Shown here piece by piece: positions 53,499-61,353 of a stretch of 64,000 nt of DNA (position 1 is its first letter; the number at the start of each line of letters is the position of its first letter). Under the pieces are notes generated by a model that worked only from the letters and a program-made list of their open reading frames with translations, did no database searches and had not been told where the DNA came from. The DNA comes from Betaproteobacteria bacterium (lineage in GTDB: Bacteria; Pseudomonadota; Gammaproteobacteria; Burkholderiales; Burkholderiaceae_C), in NCBI GenBank assembly GCA_016704535.1, contig JADIZZ010000001.1, positions 248,001-312,000 on the forward strand. Direction: 5' to 3'. The position numbers and the translations under genes were made by a program.

Positions 53499-54995
53499 AT
53501 GACTGAAACAGACCTCCCGGCGCAAGCCGTTGGCGCCACTGGCGCACCCGAAGCGCCACCGCCTCTCTTCAACACCCTCGCCCTCGACCCCAAGCTCCTG
53601 CGCGCCGTGGTCGATTCGGGCTACACGGCCATGACGCCGATCCAGGCCAAGGCCATCCCATTGGTTCTGGACGGCCGCGACATCATGGGCGCCGCGCAGA
53701 CCGGCACCGGCAAGACCGCGGCCTTCACGCTGCCGCTGTTGCAGAAGATGCTGCGCCATGAAAACGCCAGCATGTCGCCGGCACGCCACCCGGTGCGCGC
53801 GCTGGTGCTGACGCCCACGCGTGAGCTGGCCGATCAGGTGGCGGCCAACGTCAAGAACTACGCCAAGCACACCCAGCTGCGCTCGGCGGTGGTGTTCGGC
53901 GGCATCGACATGAAGCCGCAGACGCTGCAGCTGAAGGCCGGCGTCGAGGTGCTGATCGCCACCCCCGGCCGCCTGCTCGACCACATCGAGGCCAAGAGCG
54001 CGGTGCTGAACCAGGTGGAGTACGTGGTGCTCGACGAAGCCGACCGCATGCTCGACATCGGCTTCCTGCCCGACCTGCAGCGCATCCTGTCCTACCTGCC
54101 CAAGCAGCGCCAGACGCTGCTGTTCTCGGCCACCTTCTCGCCCGAGATCAAGAAGCTGGCCAACAGCTACCTGCAGGATCCGCTGCTGGTGGAAGTGGCC
54201 CGCCCCAACGCCACCGCCACCAACGTCGAGCAGCGCTTCTACAGCTGCACCGACGACGACAAGCGCGCCGTGGTGCGCCAGCTGCTGAAGCAGCGCGCGC
54301 TGTCGCAGGCCATCATCTTCGTCAACTCCAAGATCGGCGCGGCGCGCCTGGCGCGCACCTTCGAACGCGACGGCCTGCGCACGCAGGCGCTCCATGGCGA
54401 CAAGTCGCAGGACGAACGCCTGAAGGCGCTGGCCGCTTTCAAGGCCGGCGAGGTCGACCTGCTGGTGGCCACCGACGTGGCCGCGCGCGGCCTCGACATC
54501 GCCGACCTGCCGGCCGTCTTCAACTTCGACGTGCCCTTCCACGCCGAGGACTACGTGCACCGCATCGGCCGTACCGGCCGCGCCGGCGCTTCGGGCCTGG
54601 CGGTCACGCTGGTGGCGCATGACGACATGCGGCTGCTGGGTGAAATCGAGAAGTTGCTGAAGAAGAAGGTCGACGTCGAGCCTTTCGAGCTGGAAGACGA
54701 CCGCCCGCGTCGGCCGCGCCGCTACGAGGCCGACGACAGCCCGGCCGTGCCCGAAGCCCTGGCCGAGCGTGCCGCTCCGGTGCGCGAGCGCGCGCCCGAA
54801 GCACCGCGCCGCTCGGCGCAGCCGTCGCGCGACCCCTTCTTCGACAAGCCCTACGAGCCCAGCAGCGCCGATGTCGCGCCGGCCTGGGAGTCGGTGGCCC
54901 GGGCCGCAGCGCCGCACGTGCCCGCGCGCACGGGGCTGTCACCGAACATCCGCCCCAAGAAGAAGGTGGCGATGCTGCTCGGCGGCGGGCGCTGA
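53499..54995 (+). CDS. rhlE: DEAD-box RNA helicase RhlE
   Basis: 498 residues. All helicase motifs are present in order: Q-motif (FNTLALDPKLLRAVVDSGYT ... TPIQ), AQTGTGKT, PTRELADQV, TPGRLLD, DEAD, SAT, ARGLDI and HRIGRTGR. The C-terminal ~130 residues are an Arg/Pro/Ala-rich tail ending RPKKKVAMLLGGGR, typical of proteobacterial RhlE. It unwinds structured RNA in ribosome assembly and RNA turnover. Confidence 0.92.
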   Translation: MTETDLPAQAVGATGAPEAPPPLFNTLALDPKLLRAVVDSGYTAMTPIQAKAIPLVLDGRDIMGAAQTGTGKTAAFTLPLLQKMLRHENASMSPARHPVRALVLTPTRELADQVAANVKNYAKHTQLRSAVVFGGIDMKPQTLQLKAGVEVLIATPGRLLDHIEAKSAVLNQVEYVVLDEADRMLDIGFLPDLQRILSYLPKQRQTLLFSATFSPEIKKLANSYLQDPLLVEVARPNATATNVEQRFYSCTDDDKRAVVRQLLKQRALSQAIIFVNSKIGAARLARTFERDGLRTQALHGDKSQDERLKALAAFKAGEVDLLVATDVAARGLDIADLPAVFNFDVPFHAEDYVHRIGRTGRAGASGLAVTLVAHDDMRLLGEIEKLLKKKVDVEPFELEDDRPRRPRRYEADDSPAVPEALAERAAPVRERAPEAPRRSAQPSRDPFFDKPYEPSSADVAPAWESVARAAAPHVPARTGLSPNIRPKKKVAMLLGGGR

Positions 54996-55022
54996 GACGC
55001 TGGTCACTGCCCCAAGCACTCC

Positions 55023-56030
55023 ATGAAGATCCTGCTTACCGGCGCCGCCGGCTTCATCGGCATGACCACCGCGCTGCGCCTGCTGGCGCGCGGCGACGAG
55101 GTCGTCGGGCTGGACAACCTCAACGACTACTACGAGGTCAGCCTCAAACATGCGCGCCTGGCGCGGCTCACGCCGCACGAGCGCTTCCGCTTCGTCAAGC
55201 TCGATGTCGGCGACCGCGCTGGCATGGAGCAGCTGTTCGCCGCCGAACGCTTCGACCGCGTCATCCACCTGGCCGCGCAGGCCGGCGTGCGCTATTCGCT
55301 GCAGAACCCGCACGCCTACATCGACAGCAACATCGTCGGTTTCATGAACGTGCTGGAAGGTTGCCGGCACTCGAAGGTGCAGCACCTCGTCTACGCATCG
55401 AGTTCCAGCGTCTACGGCGGCAACACCAAGATGCCGTTCTCGGAACACGACAGCGTCGACCACCCGGTCAGCATGTACGCGGCCACGAAGAAGGCCAACG
55501 AGCTGATGGCGCACACCTACAGCCACCTCTTCGGCCTGCCCACCACCGGGCTGCGTTTCTTCACCGTCTACGGGCCCTGGGGCCGGCCCGACATGGCGCT
55601 CTTCCTGTTCACGAAGGCCATCCTCGAAGGGCGGCCCATCGACGTGTTCAACCACGGCAACATGAAGCGCGACTTCACCTTCGTCGACGACATCGTCGAA
55701 GGCGTCATCCGCGTCATGGACCGTACGGCCGAGCCCGACCCGGCCTACGTCTCCGACTCGCCCGACCCCGGCACCAGCAACGCGCCCTACCGCGTGTTCA
55801 ACATCGGCAACAACAACCCGGTGCAGCTGCTGGACTACATCGCCTGCATCGAGGATGCGGTGGGCGTCAAGGCGCAGAAGAACCTGTTGCCGCTGCAGGA
55901 CGGCGACGTGCCGGCCACCTATGCCGACGTCGACACGCTGCGCGACTGGGTGGGCTTCACGCCGGCCACCGACATCGCCACAGGCATCGGGCGTTTCGTG
56001 GCCTGGTATCGGGGCTACTACGGTTCCTGA
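55023..56030 (+). CDS. NAD-dependent UDP-glucuronate 4-epimerase
   Basis: 335-residue extended short-chain dehydrogenase. GAAGFIG near the N-terminus binds NAD; the catalytic SSSSVYG and YAATKKANE (Tyr-x3-Lys) are intact; YGPWGRPDMALFLFTKAI is typical of UDP-glucuronate epimerases that supply UDP-galacturonate for capsule or exopolysaccharide. A UDP-glucose-type epimerase is less likely from this motif. It precedes the exopolysaccharide genes, consistent with sugar-nucleotide supply. Confidence 0.9.
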   Translation: MKILLTGAAGFIGMTTALRLLARGDEVVGLDNLNDYYEVSLKHARLARLTPHERFRFVKLDVGDRAGMEQLFAAERFDRVIHLAAQAGVRYSLQNPHAYIDSNIVGFMNVLEGCRHSKVQHLVYASSSSVYGGNTKMPFSEHDSVDHPVSMYAATKKANELMAHTYSHLFGLPTTGLRFFTVYGPWGRPDMALFLFTKAILEGRPIDVFNHGNMKRDFTFVDDIVEGVIRVMDRTAEPDPAYVSDSPDPGTSNAPYRVFNIGNNNPVQLLDYIACIEDAVGVKAQKNLLPLQDGDVPATYADVDTLRDWVGFTPATDIATGIGRFVAWYRGYYGS

Positions 56031-56323
56031 CGAGGCTTGTTCGGTCAGCCGAAGTCGACGGACGGTCGCGCGTCCGTGCGGGGAGCGTACTCCCCGAGAT
56101 TCGTTGGTGAACCACGCGCATCGACGCTGACGCCCGGATCGTCGGGGTTGGCGGTTACAGGTATTGCGAAAGAGGCGGAAATATGTCACCGGACCCCCTC
56201 ATACGGGGGCTGTGAGCAAGCGCCGCCGGTCCTAAGATTCGCCGAAGAGAAAAGTGTCAAGAAAGTCGACAGGGGGTTGCCCCCGAAAGGCTTTCTTTCT
56301 GACGCGCGAGGACAGGAACGCAA
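56031..56323 (+). other. 293-bp leader region with three hairpins upstream of the EpsB-like gene
   Basis: No gene seen. Hairpins: GGGGAG/CTCCCC (56080-56085 with 56090-56095), CCCCC/GGGGG (56194-56198 with 56205-56209), and GGGGG-TTG-CCCCC (56272-56276 with 56280-56284), the last enclosed by AGAAAG and CTTTCT. The first may help end the epimerase transcript, though no T-run follows. The other two lie where promoter or leader control of the exopolysaccharide operon would be expected. I found no convincing sigma54 promoter. Confidence 0.5.
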
Positions 56324-57703
56324 ATGCAAGGGGTCATGCAAGGCGGCGGAAAGCGAGGCCGGGCACTGGGCGCGCTCTACGACGCGGGCCTCGTGATGGC
56401 CAGCGTATCTGCTGCGATCGCGTGGCAAGGCAGCAATCCCGGTGATCTGGTGCCCGTAGCCGGCACTTGTGGTGGATCGATTGCTGTTGGCATGTCGCTC
56501 ATCAACACCGCCAATGGCATGTATTCACCCGCCGTGCCCCGCTCTGCCCCGAAGATCATCTGGCGTACCCTGCTCACCCTGCTGCTGGCGCTGGGTCTGA
56601 CCTATGCGGTGTTCGTGCTCACCGGGTTCGATCGGCGAGCCGACCTGATGGTGCCCGGCATGGTGGCCGTCGGCGCGGTCATCCTGCGGCGGGCCTACGT
56701 CACTCATTTCGCTTCAGACTCGGTGCGGCGGCGTTCGCGCACGCTGATTTTCGGCTGCGGACAGGCGGCACGTGTTGTTGGACAAACGCTTGCTGCTGTC
56801 GATCCCGACGTCGAGATCGTCGGCTATTTCGCCGGCCCGAACGAGAGAGTCCCTGCGGTCCCGTCCGCGCTCATCCTCCCGGCGACGATGTCGCTGACCG
56901 AGACTGCGTTGAGCCTGGACATCGACGAGGTGGTCGTCGCGCTGACCGAGCGCCGCGCGGGCAGCATGCCGCTGCGGGAGTTGCTGGACTGCAAGCTGCG
57001 CGGCATCAAGGTCTACGACCTGAACACCCACTTCGAGAAGCGGCTCGGCCAGATCCGCATCGACTATCTGAACGCCGGCTGGCTGATCTTCGGCGATGGC
57101 TTCAACCAGGGCGGCGCCCGCACCGCCGTGAAGCGGGTTTTCGATCTGGTTTGCGCCACCGTGCTGATCGTGCTGGCCTCGCCGTTCATGCTGGCCACGG
57201 CCTTGCTCATCAAGCTCGACAGCCGCGGCCCGGTGCTGTACCGCCAGGAACGCGTCGGCTTGAACGGGCAGACGTTCGAAGTGGTGAAGTTCCGCAGCAT
57301 GAAGCAGGATGCCGAGGTCGACGGCAAGCCCGTCTGGGCCACTTCAGGCGACAGCCGTGTCACGCGTGTCGGCAAGCTGATCCGCAAGGCGCGGATCGAC
57401 GAACTGCCGCAGCTCTTCAGCGTGCTGAGGGGACGCATGAGCCTCGTCGGGCCGCGGCCCGAGCGGCCGTTCTTCGTCGAGCAGCTCACCCGCGAGATTC
57501 CCTTCTACGCCGTTCGCCACAGCGTGAAGCCTGGTGTCACGGGCTGGGCCCAGGTGCGATACCAGTACGGATCGACCGTCGAGGACTCTCAGGAAAAGCT
57601 GCAGTACGACCTTCACTACGTCAAGAATCACTCGCTTTGGCTGGACTTGCAGGTGCTGGCGCATACCGTGCGCGTGGTTCTCACGGGCAAGGGTGCCTGC
57701 TGA
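56324..57703 (+). CDS. epsB: EpsB-type undecaprenyl-phosphate sugar phosphotransferase
   Basis: 459 residues. N-terminal membrane helices and a Rossmann-like part (RTLIFGCGQAARVVGQ) precede the C-terminal sugar transferase: KRVFDLVCATVLIVLASPFM anchor, YRQERVGLNGQTFEVVKFRSMKQDAE, and RIDELPQLFSVLRGRMSLVGPRPERPFFV. This enzyme loads the first sugar-phosphate on undecaprenyl phosphate for exopolysaccharide assembly. The form matches the EpsB subfamily linked to PEP-CTERM/exosortase loci, as the next three genes confirm. Confidence 0.9.
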   Translation: MQGVMQGGGKRGRALGALYDAGLVMASVSAAIAWQGSNPGDLVPVAGTCGGSIAVGMSLINTANGMYSPAVPRSAPKIIWRTLLTLLLALGLTYAVFVLTGFDRRADLMVPGMVAVGAVILRRAYVTHFASDSVRRRSRTLIFGCGQAARVVGQTLAAVDPDVEIVGYFAGPNERVPAVPSALILPATMSLTETALSLDIDEVVVALTERRAGSMPLRELLDCKLRGIKVYDLNTHFEKRLGQIRIDYLNAGWLIFGDGFNQGGARTAVKRVFDLVCATVLIVLASPFMLATALLIKLDSRGPVLYRQERVGLNGQTFEVVKFRSMKQDAEVDGKPVWATSGDSRVTRVGKLIRKARIDELPQLFSVLRGRMSLVGPRPERPFFVEQLTREIPFYAVRHSVKPGVTGWAQVRYQYGSTVEDSQEKLQYDLHYVKNHSLWLDLQVLAHTVRVVLTGKGAC

Positions 57704-57769
57704 GTTCGCCATAGCGCTACCCCGCCCGGGCGTACGCTCGGGGTCTGGTGGCATCTCGGTCGATGGTGC

Positions 57770-59929
57770 ATGAGCACGGAAGCCGCAAACATTTCGATCT
57801 TCGGTTTCGCGATAGCGACGCTGCTGCACGCGATCTTCGCGGTGCTGCTGCTTCGCGATGCTCGCTTTCATACCCAACAGCGCGAGCGCGACTTTGCCTT
57901 CGTCGGCGCGGTGTTGGCCAGCTTTGCCTGGTCAGCCGCCGCACTGGCCGATGCGCTGTTGCCCTACCTCGCCACTCGCCACGTCGCGATGGCCCTCGAC
58001 TGGCTGCGCTACGGCTGCTGGTTGCTGTTCCTGGTTGTGCTGGTGAGGCCCGCAACCGCACGATCGCTGCCAGCTCACCTGGGCGATCTGCCGGCCGCCG
58101 CCCGTCGACTCGGCCCCCTGGCCTGGTCCACAGGTGTTCTGTGGCTGGCCGGGGCCGGTCTGCTGGCCGCTTACGTCTTCAGTTCCAGCGGTCTGGAGGC
58201 GGCTCGGCTGCAGCGGCTTTGGTTGCTGAGTGCCCTGGGAATGCCCGTGCTCGGTCTGGTGTTGGTCGAGCAGTTGTTCCGCAACCTGCCGGAGAACTTG
58301 CGCTGGAACGCCAAGCCGGCCTGCCTCGGCTTCGCCACCGTTTTTCTGTTCGACCTGTACCACTACTCGATGGCCGTGCTCTTCGGCGGCTTCGACCCCG
58401 ACGCCGGTCATGTGCGCGGACTGGTCCACGCGCTGGCGCTGCCATTGATCTTCGTTGCCTCCCGGCGCCGCATCGACTGGATTGGCCGGCTGCAGGTCTC
58501 GCGCACGGCGGTCTTCTACTCGGCCTCGTTGCTGCTCGCCGGCGCGTACCTCTTGTTCGTCGCGGCGCTCGGCTATGCCGTGCGCGCCCTGGGTGGGGAC
58601 TGGGGTCGCGCCATGCAGTTGGCGCTCGTGTCCGGCGCGGCAATATTTGGCCTCGTCTTGCTGCTGTCGGGGTCCATCCGTGCGCGCGTGCGCGTCTTTG
58701 TCGGCAAGCACTTCTTCAGCTATCGCTACGACTATCGGGAGCAGTGGCTGCGCTTCACCAACATGCTGTCTTCGCCCACCGACACACAGGACTTCGGCGT
58801 GCTGGCGGTGCGCGGCCTGGCCGACATGCTCGAGAGCCCCGGGGGCGGTCTGTGGACGCGCAATGCAGCGCATACGGCGTTTTCACAGACAGCCCGATGG
58901 AACTTGGCCGCAGCGCAGACCGTCGAGCCGGCCGATGCCGACTTGCCGCAGTATCTGCAACGCAGCGGCTGGATCGTCGATCTGGATGAGTATCGGCACA
59001 CGCCCCAGCGCTATCGCGCCTTGATACTGCCACCGTGGCTGTTGCAGCTTCCGACTGCGTGGCTCGTCGTTCCTCTTATCGTGCATGAGGACCTGCTGGG
59101 CTTCGTCCTGCTGGCACGGCCTCGGGCGCCGGTGCAGATGAACTGGGAGACCCGCGACCTGGTCAAGACCGCAAGCCGCCAGGCGGCGAGCTTCCTGGCC
59201 CAGATGCAGGCCACCGAAGCGCTGCTCGAGTTGCGCAAGTTCGAGTCCTTCAACCGCATGTCCGCATTCGTCGTGCACGACCTGAAGAACATCGTGACCC
59301 AGCTCTCACTGATGTTGAAGAACGCGGAACGTTTGCGCGCCAACCCGGAATTCCAGCAGGACATGCTGTTGACGGTGCAAAGCTCACTGGAGAAGATGCG
59401 GCGGTTGATGTTGCAGTTGCGCGAAGGGGCTACGCCCCCGGGTACGGCGGCTGGCGTCGACCTCGCCCCGTTGCTGCTGCGGCTGCAGGCCATGGCCAGC
59501 GATCGCGGTAGGACGCTGGAACTCCGTCAGGAGTCGAGCCTGGCCACGCGTGGGCTGGAAGAACGCCTGGAACGTGTGCTCGGGCACCTGGTTCACAACG
59601 CGCTCGATGCCACGGAACAAGGCGGCGAGGTGTGGGTTGCGGCGCGGCGGCAGTCAGGTCAGGTGGTGGTGGAAGTGGGCGATACCGGAGTGGGAATGAC
59701 AGAAGAATTCGTGCAGAACCGCTTGTTCCGCCCCTTCACCAGCACGAAGGGCGCCGGCATGGGCATCGGCACCCACGAGAGCTTGCAGTACATCCGCGAG
59801 CTCGGCGGGCGTATCGACGTGCAGAGCCAGCTCGGCAAGGGCACGGTGATGCGGGTGGAACTGCCCTTGTTCAATGCGCACGACCTCGAGAGCGAGCCGG
59901 CTGCCCTGCGCGCACGGACCGTGGCATGA
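57770..59929 (+). CDS. prsK: PEP-CTERM system sensor histidine kinase PrsK
   Basis: 719 residues. About eight membrane helices in the first 310 residues, then a GAF-like region, the dimer/phospho-acceptor segment SAFVVHDLKNIVTQLSLM (H in VHDLKN) and an HATPase domain with NALDATE, GDTGVGM and MGIGTHES. It is the sensor of the PrsK-PrsR pair known to control exopolysaccharide and PEP-CTERM genes with sigma54. It overlaps prsR by ATGA. Confidence 0.92.
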   Translation: MSTEAANISIFGFAIATLLHAIFAVLLLRDARFHTQQRERDFAFVGAVLASFAWSAAALADALLPYLATRHVAMALDWLRYGCWLLFLVVLVRPATARSLPAHLGDLPAAARRLGPLAWSTGVLWLAGAGLLAAYVFSSSGLEAARLQRLWLLSALGMPVLGLVLVEQLFRNLPENLRWNAKPACLGFATVFLFDLYHYSMAVLFGGFDPDAGHVRGLVHALALPLIFVASRRRIDWIGRLQVSRTAVFYSASLLLAGAYLLFVAALGYAVRALGGDWGRAMQLALVSGAAIFGLVLLLSGSIRARVRVFVGKHFFSYRYDYREQWLRFTNMLSSPTDTQDFGVLAVRGLADMLESPGGGLWTRNAAHTAFSQTARWNLAAAQTVEPADADLPQYLQRSGWIVDLDEYRHTPQRYRALILPPWLLQLPTAWLVVPLIVHEDLLGFVLLARPRAPVQMNWETRDLVKTASRQAASFLAQMQATEALLELRKFESFNRMSAFVVHDLKNIVTQLSLMLKNAERLRANPEFQQDMLLTVQSSLEKMRRLMLQLREGATPPGTAAGVDLAPLLLRLQAMASDRGRTLELRQESSLATRGLEERLERVLGHLVHNALDATEQGGEVWVAARRQSGQVVVEVGDTGVGMTEEFVQNRLFRPFTSTKGAGMGIGTHESLQYIRELGGRIDVQSQLGKGTVMRVELPLFNAHDLESEPAALRARTVA

Positions 59930-61287
59930 GCCAGGCGACCACGCCCCTGCTGATCGTCGAAGACGACCTCGCGCTGCAGAAGCAGATCAAGTGGTCGCTG
60001 GACCGCTTCGAATCGGTGACGGCGGCCGACCGCGAATCGGCGCTGGTGCAGCTGCGCCGCCACAACCCGAGTGTCGTCACGATGGATCTCGGTCTGCCAC
60101 CCGACCCCGACTCGGTTTCTGAAGGATTCAAGCTGCTGGGGCAGATGCTGGACATCGATCCGAACGTGAAGGTCATCGTTCTGACCGGCCAGAACGACCA
60201 GGCCAACGCGCTGCGGGCCGTGGCGATGGGCGCGTACGACTTCCAGGCCAAGCCCTTCGAGCCCGACGCGCTGGCCCTGACCATCGAACGGGCCTACCGA
60301 TTGGCCGAGTTGCAGCAGGAGAACCGTCGCCTGCAGGCTCTGTCCGAGCCCGACGCGCTGGCCGGGTTGCTGACGCGAGATGCCGGCATGATGCGCATCT
60401 GTCGCACGATCGAGCGCGTGGCCAGCAGCGGGGCGTCCGTGCTCCTGCTGGGCGAGAGCGGCACGGGCAAGGAAGTCCTTGCGCAAGGACTGCATGCCGC
60501 CTCGAAACGCAAGGGCAAGTTCGTTGCCATCAACTGCGCGGCAATTCCCGAGACCTTGCTGGAGAGCGAGCTCTTCGGCTACGAGAAAGGCGCCTTCACG
60601 GGCGCCGCGAAGACCACGATCGGGAAGATAGAGAACGCCAGCGGCGGAACGCTGATGCTCGACGAGATCGGCGACCTGCCGCAGTCGCTGCAGGCCAAGC
60701 TGCTGCGCTTCCTGCAGGAGCGCACCATAGAGCGGCTCGGTTCGCGCCAGGAGGTGCCGGTCGACGTGCGTGTGATCGGGGCCACCCATCAGGATCTGCG
60801 CACGCTCATCAGCGAGGGCAAGTTCCGCGAAGACCTCTATTACCGCCTGGCAGAGATCGTCGTCGACATTCCGCCGCTTCGCGATCGCAATGGTGATGCG
60901 GTCTTGCTCGCTCACGCCTTCCTGCGGCGTTTCGCTCAGGAACAGCGGCGTGGCAGCCTGACGCTCGGCGAAGATGCCATACGGGCCATCGAAGCCCATG
61001 CCTGGCCCGGCAACGTGCGCGAACTGCTCAATGTGATCAAGCGTGCAGCCATCATGGCCGATGGAGCACGTGTCACGGCCGAAGACATCGGCCTTGCCGC
61101 GCCGGCTCCCCACGAAGGCGCGATGGCCAGCGACATCGACCTGCGGGCAGTACGCGAGCAGGCCGAACGCCAGGCTATCGTCACGGCGCTGTCCAGGACC
61201 AACGGCAACGTGCTGCGGGCTTCCGAGTTGCTGGGCGTCAGCCGGCCGACCCTTTATGACCTGATGCGCCGGCTGAATGTCAAGTAA
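59926..61287 (+). CDS. prsR: PEP-CTERM system sigma54-dependent response regulator PrsR
   Basis: 453 residues. Receiver domain with phospho-acceptor D54 (VVTMDLGLPPD), AAA+ domain with Walker A GESGTGKE, the sigma54-contacting GAFTGA loop and LMLDEIGDLP, and a C-terminal Fis-type helix-turn-helix (RASELLGVSRPTLYDLMRRL). It activates promoters of PEP-CTERM and exopolysaccharide genes together with RpoN. ATG 59926 lies in the ATGA overlap with prsK, which fixes the start. Confidence 0.93.
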   Translation: MSQATTPLLIVEDDLALQKQIKWSLDRFESVTAADRESALVQLRRHNPSVVTMDLGLPPDPDSVSEGFKLLGQMLDIDPNVKVIVLTGQNDQANALRAVAMGAYDFQAKPFEPDALALTIERAYRLAELQQENRRLQALSEPDALAGLLTRDAGMMRICRTIERVASSGASVLLLGESGTGKEVLAQGLHAASKRKGKFVAINCAAIPETLLESELFGYEKGAFTGAAKTTIGKIENASGGTLMLDEIGDLPQSLQAKLLRFLQERTIERLGSRQEVPVDVRVIGATHQDLRTLISEGKFREDLYYRLAEIVVDIPPLRDRNGDAVLLAHAFLRRFAQEQRRGSLTLGEDAIRAIEAHAWPGNVRELLNVIKRAAIMADGARVTAEDIGLAAPAPHEGAMASDIDLRAVREQAERQAIVTALSRTNGNVLRASELLGVSRPTLYDLMRRLNVK

Positions 61288-61353
61288 CCCCGCCGGCCGC
61301 GCGCGCCTCTCGGCCGAACGCCGGGGTCATCGTTTCGCCACTGGAGATACAAG

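Noticed and set aside
53264..53593. N-terminal extension of the Rhs protein to 53593
   Set aside because: The extension is antisense to rhlE and its promoter region; the signal peptide and ribosome site fit ATG 53263.
56150..56323. Sigma54 promoter before the EpsB-like gene
   Set aside because: GG-N10-GC spacing occurs at 56208-56221, but the flanking bases do not fit TGGCAC-N5-TTGC; too weak to report.
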